In this document: piece after piece, positions 23,769 to 31,003 of the stretch
Position numbering within the stretch: the stretch's first letter is position 1
Layout: each line of letters begins with the position of its first letter
Assembly (NCBI GenBank): GCA_001028025.1
Contig: LDAQ01000124.1
Coordinates: 1-31,055 of the forward strand
DNA from: Faecalicatena fissicatena
Lineage (GTDB): Bacteria; Bacillota; Clostridia; Lachnospirales; Lachnospiraceae
Direction of reading: 5' to 3'
DNA: 31,055 nt
Made by a program: the position numbers and the translations under genes
The notes under the pieces: generated by a model
Seen by the model: only the letters and a program-made list of their open reading frames with translations
Told to the model about the DNA's origin: nothing
The model's database searches: none

Positions 23769-24152
23769 TTATTCCTGGCTTTCCATTTCCACACCTGCAA
23801 CCTTAATGTTCACATCGGCCACTTCCAGTCCGGTCATGTTCTCAACAGCATTCTTGACCTTTTCCTGCACTTTGGTAGAAATCTCCATGATGCTGTAATT
23901 GTACTTCAGGTTCAATGCCAGGGAAACCGTAACCACGCCTTCCAGCACGTCCACCTTCACACCTTTGGAAAGATTCTTCATCCCCAGTTTGCTGACCAGC
24001 TCATTGGTGATGTTGCCTGCCATGGACGCCACGCCTTCCACTTCTGTAGCCGCAAGTGCCGCAATGATTGCGACCACTTCATCTGCAATCTTGACTTCTC
24101 CCATGTTGGAATCGTTCTGTATTGTATAAGTATTTCTTTCGTCCTTTGCCAT
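23769..24152 (-). CDS. Asp23/Gls24 family envelope stress protein
   Basis: A 127-residue cytosolic protein of the Asp23/Gls24 (DUF322) family, with the characteristic NMGEVKIADEVVAIIAALAATEVEGVASMAG start and the VTVSLALNLKYNYSIMEISTKVQEKVKNAVENMTGLEVADVNIKVAGVE core. Staphylococcal Asp23 is membrane-associated through partners and linked to envelope homeostasis; the role in Clostridia is unknown. AGGAGG lies 8 nt before the ATG. A member of this family next to nusB is a conserved Firmicute arrangement (compare Bacillus YqhY). It has its own promoter and a probable terminator. Confidence 0.94.
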   Translation of the reverse strand: MAKDERNTYTIQNDSNMGEVKIADEVVAIIAALAATEVEGVASMAGNITNELVSKLGMKNLSKGVKVDVLEGVVTVSLALNLKYNYSIMEISTKVQEKVKNAVENMTGLEVADVNIKVAGVEMESQE

Positions 24153-24187
24153 CGTAAAAACCTCCTGTTGGTTTAATCTCTTTAAAC

Positions 24188-24215
24188 ATTATAACAAATA
24201 TCCCCCTGTTTGCAA
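24188..24215 (-). promoter_or_regulatory. promoter of the Asp23-family gene
   Basis: Minus-strand TTGCAA (24210-24215), 16-bp spacer, TATAAT (24188-24193) with an extended TG. The -35 and spacer lie within a 9-bp hairpin (24198-24225) that starts in the prfC stop codon and may terminate prfC. Confidence 0.65.
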
Positions 24216-24225
24216 AGGGAAATAT
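24198..24225 (-). terminator. possible prfC terminator overlapping the next promoter
   Basis: Minus-strand ATATTTCCC and GGGGGATAT can form a 9-bp stem with two G-U wobbles and a 10-nt loop, then TTGTT. The U-run is short, so termination efficiency is doubtful. Confidence 0.35.
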
Positions 24226-25817
24226 CAGGAACGCCCAAATTCGGAGAGCTTCAGGTCCTTGTTTCTGTCCAGGGTCATCCGAATGCTCCATTCATGTGCA
24301 AAGAGCAGCAGCGGCCTGTCCTTTAAGTCTTTGATTTTCTTCATATCAGAGGTGCCGATCAGCCTGTCCATATCCACCTCTTCATTCTCAATCCAGCGGA
24401 TATGTTCATAGGGCAGGTTTTCCAGCCTGATCTCCACGTTATATTCATTCTCCAGACGGTATTTCAGGACATCAAACTGCAGAACGCCGACCACGCCGAC
24501 GATTATCTCTTCCATACCGGTATTGAACTCCTGGAAGATCTGTATGGCGCCTTCCTGCGCGATCTGGTTGATCCCTTTTACAAACTGTTTCCGCTTCATT
24601 GTATCCACCTGCCGCACTCTTGCAAAATGCTCTGGTGCAAATGTGGGGATCCCCTCATAGGCAAACTTTTCTTTGGAAGTCGTCAGCGTATCGCCGATTG
24701 AAAAAATGCCCGGATCAAATACTCCGATGATATCACCGCCGTACGCTTTTTCGATCATCTTCCGCTCGCTGGCCATCATCTGCTGTGGCTGAGAGAGGCG
24801 CACTTCTTTCCCTCCCTGAATATGGGTGACAGACATACCCGCCTCAAATTCACCGGAACAGATACGCATAAAAGCAATCCTGTCCCTGTGTGCTTTATTC
24901 ATATTCGCCTGTATCTTGAAGACAAAGGCGGAAAAGTCTTTCTCTGTCATGGGGTCAATCTCCCCATGGTCAGACATTCTCGGAAGCGGAGAGCTGGTCA
25001 TCCCAAGAAAATGCTTCAGAAACGTCTCAACACCAAAATTGGTAAGGGCAGAGCCGAAGAAAACCGGTGAAAGCTCGCCTTTGCTGACCAGCTCCTGGTC
25101 AAACTCTGCTGCTGCGCCGTCCAGGAGTTCTATCTCCTCCTCCAGTGTCACCTTCGCCTCTGTCCCAAGTATCCAGTCCAGCTCCGGATTCTTTGCATCT
25201 ATCTTTTTCACTTCCCCAACGGTCGTCCCCTTATTCGTATCAGAGAACAGTTCCACTTCCATCTTCTGCCTGTCATATACGCCTTTAAATGCCTTGCCCG
25301 AGCCGATCGGCCAGTTCACAGGGCATGTTGCAATTCCCAGCTCTTTCTCGATATCATCCAGCAGATCGAAGGTATCCTTTGCTTCTCTGTCCATCTTATT
25401 GATAAACGTAAAAATCGGGATATGTCTCATGACGCAGACCTTAAAAAGCTTTCTGGTCTGAGCCTCCACACCCTTGGAAGCATCGATCACCATCACCGCA
25501 GAATCCGCGGCCATCAGTGTCCGGTACGTATCTTCAGAGAAATCCTGATGTCCCGGGGTATCCAGGATATTGATACAGTATCCGCCGTAATTAAACTGAA
25601 GAACGGAAGAAGTGACCGAAATACCTCTCTCCTTCTCAATCTCCATCCAGTCTGACACCGCATGCTTTGCCGTCGCTTTCCCCTTTACGGACCCTGCCTG
25701 GTTAATTGCCCCGCCGTACAGCAGGAACTTTTCGGTCAGCGTCGTCTTTCCCGCATCCGGGTGGGATATAATCGCGAACGTCCTTCTCTTTTTTATTTCA
25801 TTTGTAATCTCTGACAT
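24225..25817 (-). CDS. prfC: peptide chain release factor 3
   Basis: Translational GTPase that recycles RF1 and RF2 after termination. The 530 residues fit RF3. G1 is SHPDAGKTT (18-26), the switch region contains EKERGISVTSSV, G3 is DTPGHQDFSEDT near 86-97, and G4 is FINKMDREAKD near 140. The C-terminal RF3 domain includes GVVGVLQFDVLKYRLENEYNVE. AGGAGA is 8 nt before the ATG. It stands alone between the spoIIIA operon and the Asp23-family gene; in Bacillus accB and accC occupy this interval. No strong promoter was found in the 210-bp upstream gap. Confidence 0.97.
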   Translation of the reverse strand: MSEITNEIKKRRTFAIISHPDAGKTTLTEKFLLYGGAINQAGSVKGKATAKHAVSDWMEIEKERGISVTSSVLQFNYGGYCINILDTPGHQDFSEDTYRTLMAADSAVMVIDASKGVEAQTRKLFKVCVMRHIPIFTFINKMDREAKDTFDLLDDIEKELGIATCPVNWPIGSGKAFKGVYDRQKMEVELFSDTNKGTTVGEVKKIDAKNPELDWILGTEAKVTLEEEIELLDGAAAEFDQELVSKGELSPVFFGSALTNFGVETFLKHFLGMTSSPLPRMSDHGEIDPMTEKDFSAFVFKIQANMNKAHRDRIAFMRICSGEFEAGMSVTHIQGGKEVRLSQPQQMMASERKMIEKAYGGDIIGVFDPGIFSIGDTLTTSKEKFAYEGIPTFAPEHFARVRQVDTMKRKQFVKGINQIAQEGAIQIFQEFNTGMEEIIVGVVGVLQFDVLKYRLENEYNVEIRLENLPYEHIRWIENEEVDMDRLIGTSDMKKIKDLKDRPLLLFAHEWSIRMTLDRNKDLKLSEFGRS

Positions 25818-25979
25818 ATCTGTAATCTCCTGTTTTCGTCTCTTTTATGTAACCTGCTCTTTTATCCGTTGTTTTGTCACATTTCAGCACATTAAATAAG
25901 TTTAACATAAGACGGAATCACCTGCAATTGTTTACTGGAAATATTCTTCCCACTTTTCCAGAATTATACTGCCTGTTTC

Positions 25980-26001
25980 AAAAAATATCCTGATTTACAG
26001 G
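25980..26001 (-). terminator. candidate terminator of the spoIIIA operon
   Basis: Minus-strand CCTG-TAAAT-CAGG followed by ATA and six T. The local stem is only 4 bp. The same left arm can instead pair over a longer range, CTGCCTG (25998-26004) with CAGGCAG (25969-25975), so two folds compete. Confidence 0.4.
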
Positions 26002-26028
26002 CAGCATATGTATCTGTGCGGCAACCTC

Positions 26029-26661
26029 TTACTCGCCTTCTGCTGTTCCGCCTTCGTGAATCGGCGTGATTACAACATTTTCAGGTGCAATATCGGTCTT
26101 TCTCGTGATGATATCTTCGATCTGGGCCCGGTTTGCATCCGTCAATTCTGCGCTGTCCACAACAATGTCCGCAGAATCTGCCGTAAGGCTTACAACTGCA
26201 TCTGAAAATCCTTTGGAAGCCATCAGTGTCTCAACAGCAACCTCCTGCTCAGACAGCTCTGTCATCTTAACCATCTGTGCAATCGCATCCTGCTTCTCTT
26301 CATCGCTGATATTCGTGTTATCGATGATCGACTGCAAAGTTTCTTTGTTCTGGGCGCGCACCTGTTCTCTGGCTACTTTGGCCTGTGCAACCGTGGTGTC
26401 AGCACCGCTGTTTGTCAGCACGGCCTCGCCGGGTGTTCCTTCTATTTCGGAATCATTGCTTGCAATGTCGCCGGAGCCTGTTTCCAGGTCTTCCTCCGAA
26501 ATATCGAGCAGCTCCTTATTTGCCAGGTCTGCATTTGCCTCTGTCGTACCTTTGTCTGACTGTCCAAACAGCCGTCCTGAGTAATTCAGGTATCCGGCGA
26601 TGGCAATCATAACTGCCAGTGTGGTAATGATGATCTGATTCTTCTTAAATAAACGCTTCAC
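26029..26661 (-). CDS. spoIIIAH: stage III sporulation protein AH
   Basis: Mother-cell membrane protein whose extracellular domain binds forespore SpoIIQ across the intermembrane space to build the feeding channel. The 210 residues have one N-terminal transmembrane helix (about 9-27), an acidic linker rich in Glu/Asp (about 35-90), and a C-terminal YscJ/FliF-like ring-building domain (about 100-205, QSIIDNTNISDEEKQDAIAQMVKMTELSEQEVAVETLMASKGF). The start codon is GTG with AAGGAGG 7 nt upstream. It follows spoIIIAG by 14 bp and is the last gene of the operon. Confidence 0.95.
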   Translation of the reverse strand: MKRLFKKNQIIITTLAVMIAIAGYLNYSGRLFGQSDKGTTEANADLANKELLDISEEDLETGSGDIASNDSEIEGTPGEAVLTNSGADTTVAQAKVAREQVRAQNKETLQSIIDNTNISDEEKQDAIAQMVKMTELSEQEVAVETLMASKGFSDAVVSLTADSADIVVDSAELTDANRAQIEDIITRKTDIAPENVVITPIHEGGTAEGE

Positions 26662-26675
26662 TTGGAATCCTCCTT

Positions 26676-27284
26676 TTATGTATCAGTCCTTTTCATTATT
26701 TTTATTTTATGCGCCTCTACACCGAATAATGCCTGGATTGCCTCAGTTATATTCTGCACTACAACCGCATTGTCTCCCCCCTCTGCAACCACGAGCACCC
26801 CGGCTATTTCCGGAGTCAGTTCCTTGCTCACATAAGGTGACTGGGAACCGTCCGATCCCTGTTCATAAATGCTCGTCTTATCCGTCGTCCTTTCTTCCAC
26901 ATTCCGGATGCCCCCGGAGCTGTCTTCCTCCTCCGAATTCTGGCTGCTGCTCTGCTGATCCTTCTCCACGATCTTCTGACCGGAAGATTTCAGCGTTATC
27001 ATCACCTCTGCCTTTCCCACCCCCTGTACATATTCCAGTGCTCTCGCAACCCGTTTTTCAAGGTACTGCTCGTATTCCTCATCTGTATTTACATAAGAAG
27101 CAGCACTGTCGTTTCCGCTGTCCTTACTGTCATCCGAGGCGCTTCCCTTCTTTTTATTGGATGTAGGAATTGCAATTACTACCAGAAGAATCCCGACCAG
27201 AAGAAGGATCAGCAGCTGGTTTTTCTGTGGAAGCATCTTCTTACCCTTTATTTTGCTCAGGATATCTTTCCATTTATTCTCCAA
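26676..27284 (-). CDS. spoIIIAG: stage III sporulation protein AG
   Basis: Ring-forming component of the SpoIIIA channel. The 202 residues have a basic N-terminus, one transmembrane helix (about 22-40), an extracellular low-complexity Ser/Asp/Lys segment (about 46-62), and a ring-building domain YEQYLEKRVARALEYVQGVGKAEVMITL split by a Ser/Glu-rich insert (about 108-145). The start is a TTG, with GAGGAG 7 nt upstream; the nearby ATG at 27273 is out of frame. It overlaps spoIIIAF by 11 bp. Confidence 0.94.
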   Translation of the reverse strand: MENKWKDILSKIKGKKMLPQKNQLLILLLVGILLVVIAIPTSNKKKGSASDDSKDSGNDSAASYVNTDEEYEQYLEKRVARALEYVQGVGKAEVMITLKSSGQKIVEKDQQSSSQNSEEEDSSGGIRNVEERTTDKTSIYEQGSDGSQSPYVSKELTPEIAGVLVVAEGGDNAVVVQNITEAIQALFGVEAHKIKIMKRTDT

Positions 27285-27636
27285 CCTGTATCTCCTCCAC
27301 TTCTATTCCGTTTTTGTCACCTTCCGCCTTTTGTTCCTCCTGCCCGTACTCTTCCGGAAGAAAATCCAAAATATCCAGGTCTTCAAAATAGCTCTTCTGC
27401 TTTTCTATTTCTTTCCTCTCCATCTCGTATTCCTGGCTGTGGTAAAGATCATAAAATCTGGTTTCTATCCCCGTCAGCTTCAGTATAGGAGTAAGCATCA
27501 GCAGTATCATCACCATTCCCGAAAAGAACTGTACATACTTTTTGTACCCCTTTCCCGGTATGATCTGCAGTACGGCAGTCACGATCACCAGATAAAATGC
27601 AAGGTTCTGTATCCACTCATATATATAGTCAAACAT
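27274..27636 (-). CDS. spoIIIAF: stage III sporulation protein AF
   Basis: The 120-residue product has two N-terminal transmembrane helices (about 5-25 and 33-53) and a charged C-terminal domain. The first helix region, MFDYIYEWIQNLAFYLVIVTAVLQIIPGKGYKKYVQFFSGMVMILLMLTP, is typical of SpoIIIAF. The C-terminal domain is very Glu-rich. The start at MFDYIYE is set by AAAGGAGG 4-5 nt upstream; an in-frame ATG 14 codons earlier lies inside spoIIIAE and is rejected. The gap to spoIIIAE is 19 bp. Confidence 0.93.
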   Translation of the reverse strand: MFDYIYEWIQNLAFYLVIVTAVLQIIPGKGYKKYVQFFSGMVMILLMLTPILKLTGIETRFYDLYHSQEYEMERKEIEKQKSYFEDLDILDFLPEEYGQEEQKAEGDKNGIEVEEIQVGE

Positions 27637-27655
27637 CTGTCCTCCTTTACCCGGC

Positions 27656-28843
27656 TTAAGTTGTGCTTGCCGTAACAACAGCGATGGTCAGAAGGAACAA
27701 AAGCCCCGTGGAAAATACGACCTTCATAAGAAGTTCATACCCCTGGCTCACGCTGCTGATGCAACCCGTGATCCGTTTATCCGACACCGGCTGAACCAGC
27801 GCGGCTGTCAGTTTATACATAAGTGTCATCAGCAGCATCTGGACAATCGGTACGGCACAGATCGCAATCATGACTGCAGCTCCCGCCATTCCAATCCCGT
27901 TTTTAATCAACACCGCCGTCCCCAGCACTACATCCGTCACACCTCCGATTGCATTGCCAATTCCAGGTATGGCCTCCGCTGTCTTTGTAATCGCACTGCG
28001 CTTCAACGTATCTATAGCTGGAGCAAGCATTCCCTGGATGATATTGATTCCGATGACGCAGGTTACAAGCGTTTTTAATATCCACGACACCAGCTTGTTC
28101 AGAAGTTCTGCAAACTGTGAAAGATATTCCTCCCCTGCCAGGTAATTCAGCACCTGCACCATAATATAGATATTTACAATCGGGAGCAGAAACCTTAAAA
28201 TCAGTACTTCCACTATATAGATAAGAAACAGTACAATGTTATAAAAAATCAGCGAGCTGCTGCTTCCCGAGGCTATGGCGACAGCCAGAAAATAGCTGGG
28301 GCACAGCACCCGCATAAAATCCAGAAGCGTCTCCAGATGCCCTTCGATACCGCTCATGGCAATGCGGAAGGCATTCAGGCACATCGTAATCAGAAGCATG
28401 TATAAAACATAAAAACTGATCTCCGACACCTGTTTGTTCTGAAACGCATTGGAAAAATTAGTAAAAATTGCTGCAATAATGGCAATCAGCAGCATATATG
28501 CAAGATTCTGGCGGTTATACCTGAACTCATAGGCAAACTGATCTGCTAAAAACTCCATAATCAATTCCCCTGCATTTTTACCGTCTCCATCTATCAGAGC
28601 GCTGACCAGGCTCTTAAAATCCATTTTTTCTTCTGGGAATATTTTCTGAAGACTGTCATCTATCTCCGAAAAATCAAATTCCGAAAACAGCCTGTTCTCG
28701 GTATCGCTTTCCACAGCCTCATAGTCTACAGTTTCCTCCTCAGCGTGTACAGTTATACAACTTCCGCAGGTCCCAGCCAGACCAGACAGAAATACCGATA
28801 TCAAAAACAGTATGCAGCCCAGCCATTTCTTCCCCCCTTTCAT
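27656..28843 (-). CDS. spoIIIAE: stage III sporulation protein AE
   Basis: Polytopic membrane component of the SpoIIIA channel. The 395 residues start with a signal-peptide-like segment (cleavage plausible after VHA, residue 34), then a short soluble region (35-105) and about six or more hydrophobic segments through residue 390. Family marks include LCPSYFLAVAIASGSSSSLIFYN and ETAEAIPGIGNAIGG-like TKTAEAIPGIGNAIGG. Its ATG overlaps the spoIIIAD stop (ATGA), with GGGAG 8 nt upstream inside spoIIIAD, so translation is coupled. Confidence 0.96.
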   Translation of the reverse strand: MKGGKKWLGCILFLISVFLSGLAGTCGSCITVHAEEETVDYEAVESDTENRLFSEFDFSEIDDSLQKIFPEEKMDFKSLVSALIDGDGKNAGELIMEFLADQFAYEFRYNRQNLAYMLLIAIIAAIFTNFSNAFQNKQVSEISFYVLYMLLITMCLNAFRIAMSGIEGHLETLLDFMRVLCPSYFLAVAIASGSSSSLIFYNIVLFLIYIVEVLILRFLLPIVNIYIMVQVLNYLAGEEYLSQFAELLNKLVSWILKTLVTCVIGINIIQGMLAPAIDTLKRSAITKTAEAIPGIGNAIGGVTDVVLGTAVLIKNGIGMAGAAVMIAICAVPIVQMLLMTLMYKLTAALVQPVSDKRITGCISSVSQGYELLMKVVFSTGLLFLLTIAVVTASTT

Positions 28844-29226
28844 GCCAGAAACTCCCTGATAGTCTCCAGAAGTGCGAGCAATACCGGCATACCCAGAGCC
28901 AGTATCGTCAGCTTGCTGAAAATCTCAATCTGAACTGCGATGGTCTGATATCCGGCATCCTTGCAGACGCTTGAAGAAAACTCGGCTATGTAGGTGATTC
29001 CTATCATTTTCAGCATAGTTGCGATATAGCTGGTATCTATCTTTATATACTGATTCACCTGTTCTACCGTCCGTACAAACAGCTCAAGCCTGTCTACAAT
29101 ACAGGCAAAAATAAGAATACTGATAGCCACACTCATATAGATTCCATATTCCGACTTGCCGCTTTTAAACTGAATCGACAGCAGTGCGCCTATTACGCCG
29201 ATAATTCCGATCTGAATCATGCTCAC
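28840..29226 (-). CDS. spoIIIAD: stage III sporulation protein AD
   Basis: The 128-residue membrane protein has about four hydrophobic segments (roughly 3-17, 31-48, 67-85 and 99-121) and the conserved IKIDTSYIATMLKMIGITYIAEFSSSVCKDAGYQTIAVQIEIFSKLTILALGMPVL. It is thought to contribute to the SpoIIIA membrane complex. The start taken is GTG (7 nt from GGGGAG); an ATG two codons later is possible but badly spaced. It is separated from spoIIIAC by 71 bp that hold a perfect hairpin, unusual inside this otherwise compact operon. Confidence 0.94.
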   Translation of the reverse strand: MSMIQIGIIGVIGALLSIQFKSGKSEYGIYMSVAISILIFACIVDRLELFVRTVEQVNQYIKIDTSYIATMLKMIGITYIAEFSSSVCKDAGYQTIAVQIEIFSKLTILALGMPVLLALLETIREFLA

Positions 29227-29245
29227 ATATAAGCTCCCCTTTCGT

Positions 29246-29271
29246 AACAGTTCAGACTTGTCTGAACTGTT
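29246..29271. repeat. perfect 11-bp hairpin between spoIIIAC and spoIIIAD
   Basis: AACAGTTCAGA and TCTGAACTGTT flank a CTTG loop. It lies in the only sizeable gap of the spoIIIA operon. On the minus strand it is followed by ACGAAAGGGG, not a T-tract, so it does not look like an intrinsic terminator. mRNA processing or stability, or translation control of spoIIIAD, are possible roles. Confidence 0.8.
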
Positions 29272-29297
29272 CCCCCCTTTCCTGCACGCTGCCGCAG

Positions 29298-29492
29298 CTA
29301 CAAAGAAAACAACTGTTTAATGGATGTAAATAAATCGTATATGTATGGCAGTACCCATGACAGTACAAGTATCAGCCCCGCAAAGCTTGTAAGAAATGCC
29401 TGTTCATCCCGCCCGCTGTGCTTCAGCACCTGGCTCAGAATAGAGACCAGTATTCCGACAGCTGCAATTTTGAATATCAGATTTATGGTCAT
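29298..29492 (-). CDS. spoIIIAC: stage III sporulation protein AC
   Basis: Small 64-residue protein with two transmembrane helices (about 4-22 and 32-50) and the conserved polar turn LKHSGRDEQAF between them, diagnostic of SpoIIIAC. GGGAGG lies 5 nt before the ATG, and the gap to spoIIIAB is 16 bp. Family length is about 65-70 residues, so it is complete. Confidence 0.94.
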   Translation of the reverse strand: MTINLIFKIAAVGILVSILSQVLKHSGRDEQAFLTSFAGLILVLSWVLPYIYDLFTSIKQLFSL

Positions 29493-29508
29493 GGAATCCT
29501 CCCGTCAG

Positions 29509-30027
29509 TTATATTAGTATGACAACCAGAAAAATTCCTCCCATCACGCCAAGACAGTTACCGATTCTTTTCTTTGCTGCCATCCCTTCCCTTACTTTTT
29601 CAATTTCCAACTCCAGCCTGTTCAAATAAAGCTGCATGGTCCTGCTGGATGTGTCCCCATCCAGCTGTCCCAGAAATGTCCCCAGTTCTTTCAGCTGTAT
29701 GGAATGGGCGCTCTTAAGATGAATCTCGCCGAGGTATCGGTCTATCGACCGATTCCATATTTTTGCGAACTCATCCTCCTCGCGTTCTTCCACCTGTCGT
29801 TCCATCACCCGCAGCCATTTCCGGTAAGGCTCTTTTACCCTCACTGCTACTCTTCCGAATATCTCTCCCAGTGGTGCATTGGAATATTCCAGCTCTCCTT
29901 TCAGCATATAAACAATATGCCTGATATAGAGAAGCTTTTCCAGATACCGCTGGAGCTCTGTTCCATAAGCGATCCCCGCCCCCGTCGTTGCCCCCAAGAT
30001 TAACAGGCATCCTATAAATCTCTGCAT
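29509..30027 (-). CDS. spoIIIAB: stage III sporulation protein AB
   Basis: The 172-residue protein has hydrophobic ends (about 3-22 and 155-171) and a helical soluble middle with LEKLLYIRHIVYMLKGELEYSNAPLGEIF, typical of SpoIIIAB, which resembles GspF-type secretion components. It is proposed to assist SpoIIIAA at the mother-cell membrane. The ATG lies inside the end of spoIIIAA (16-bp overlap), with GGGGGAG 6 nt upstream, so translation is probably coupled. Confidence 0.94.
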   Translation of the reverse strand: MQRFIGCLLILGATTGAGIAYGTELQRYLEKLLYIRHIVYMLKGELEYSNAPLGEIFGRVAVRVKEPYRKWLRVMERQVEEREEDEFAKIWNRSIDRYLGEIHLKSAHSIQLKELGTFLGQLDGDTSSRTMQLYLNRLELEIEKVREGMAAKKRIGNCLGVMGGIFLVVILI

Positions 30028-30956
30028 AGCAGGCTCCCCCGTTCATTATAAACTTCCCGCACCTCCCCGGGTCTTTTCTCATTGCCAAGTATGATATAGC
30101 GTTCAAACCCGCGTTCTCTGATCAGCTTGCCAAGCACAGGCTTATCTGCCGCCTCATCCATTGACAGACCATGTACACTTGCGATCATTTTGCAGCCGCA
30201 CTGCATCGCATACTCAATAGCATGTACATCCTCCGGAGAACCGATCTCGTCCACAGCAATCACCTGGGGTGCCATGGAACGTATCAGCATAATCATCCCC
30301 TCCGCCTTCGGACAGCAGTCCAGTACATCGGTGCGCATTCCCAGTTCATTCTGGGCAACACCCAGATAGCAGCCGCCGATCTCCGAACGTTCATCCACAA
30401 CACCCACCGTACATCCCTTAACATACATATTTCCGTCCGATATCTGCCGGATCAGATCCCGTATCAGCGTTGTTTTTCCACAACAGGGCGGAGAAATCAC
30501 CAGAGTATGGCATACCTGGCGGTTCTTTGTAATATAGGGCATGACCTTGTCCGCACAGCCCAGAATCTCATGGGACATTCTTATGTTCACAGAAGAAATA
30601 TACTGCAAATTCTTCACTTTATCGCCTTCCAGTATCGCTTTTCCCATCACACCCACGCGATGCCCTCCTTCAATCGTAATAAATCCCTGTCTCATCTCAT
30701 GTTCATAAGCATACAGTGAATAGTGGCTGATATATTCCAGCGTCTCCCGTATCTCCTCTTTCGTGATCAGGTACCCCTGCGGCTCTCCCGATGGAGGACG
30801 CCTTTCCTCATTGTCATAAATCAGAATAAGAGGCTTCTCAATCCGCATCCGGATTTCCTGTACCTTCTCAAAATCCAGTCCCTCCGCTTCCACAACAGAA
30901 CGGACCGACTTCGCAAGCACCTGCAGGACCTGCTGCTTTCTGTTAACTTCATTCAT
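30012..30956 (-). CDS. spoIIIAA: stage III sporulation protein AA (AAA/secretion-type ATPase)
   Basis: ATPase thought to power the SpoIIIA-SpoIIQ apparatus, related to type II/IV secretion ATPases. In the 314 residues the Walker A is SPPCCGKTT (155-163), with Ser at the first Gly position and Cys158-Cys159 before the GK, and the Walker B is VIAVDEIG (232-239). HRVGVMGKA (99-107) and VVDERSEIGG (187-195) are further family blocks. The start at MNEVNRKQ has GAGGTG 6 nt upstream and gives normal length; 32 additional in-frame codons run through the promoter region and are rejected. It is the first gene of the operon, preceded by a sigma-E-like promoter. Confidence 0.95.
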   Translation of the reverse strand: MNEVNRKQQVLQVLAKSVRSVVEAEGLDFEKVQEIRMRIEKPLILIYDNEERRPPSGEPQGYLITKEEIRETLEYISHYSLYAYEHEMRQGFITIEGGHRVGVMGKAILEGDKVKNLQYISSVNIRMSHEILGCADKVMPYITKNRQVCHTLVISPPCCGKTTLIRDLIRQISDGNMYVKGCTVGVVDERSEIGGCYLGVAQNELGMRTDVLDCCPKAEGMIMLIRSMAPQVIAVDEIGSPEDVHAIEYAMQCGCKMIASVHGLSMDEAADKPVLGKLIRERGFERYIILGNEKRPGEVREVYNERGSLLCRDL

Positions 30957-30975
30957 CTTGTCCACCTCTTTAAAC

Positions 30976-31003
30976 AATATATGTCCCCTTTCCAAATTTA
31001 TGA
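30976..31003 (-). promoter_or_regulatory. candidate sigma-E promoter of the spoIIIA operon
   Basis: Minus-strand CATATATT (30976-30983) fits the sigma-E -10 consensus CATAnAnT. TCATAAA (30997-31003), 13 bp upstream, matches the kmATATT -35 at five of seven positions. spoIIIA is sigma-E-dependent in Bacillus, which agrees. The predicted leader is only about 15 nt. Confidence 0.55.

Noticed and set aside
25818..25960. Promoter for prfC (TTGCAG-17-TAAACT)
   Set aside because: Only three of six and four of six consensus matches; not distinguishable from chance in AT-rich DNA.
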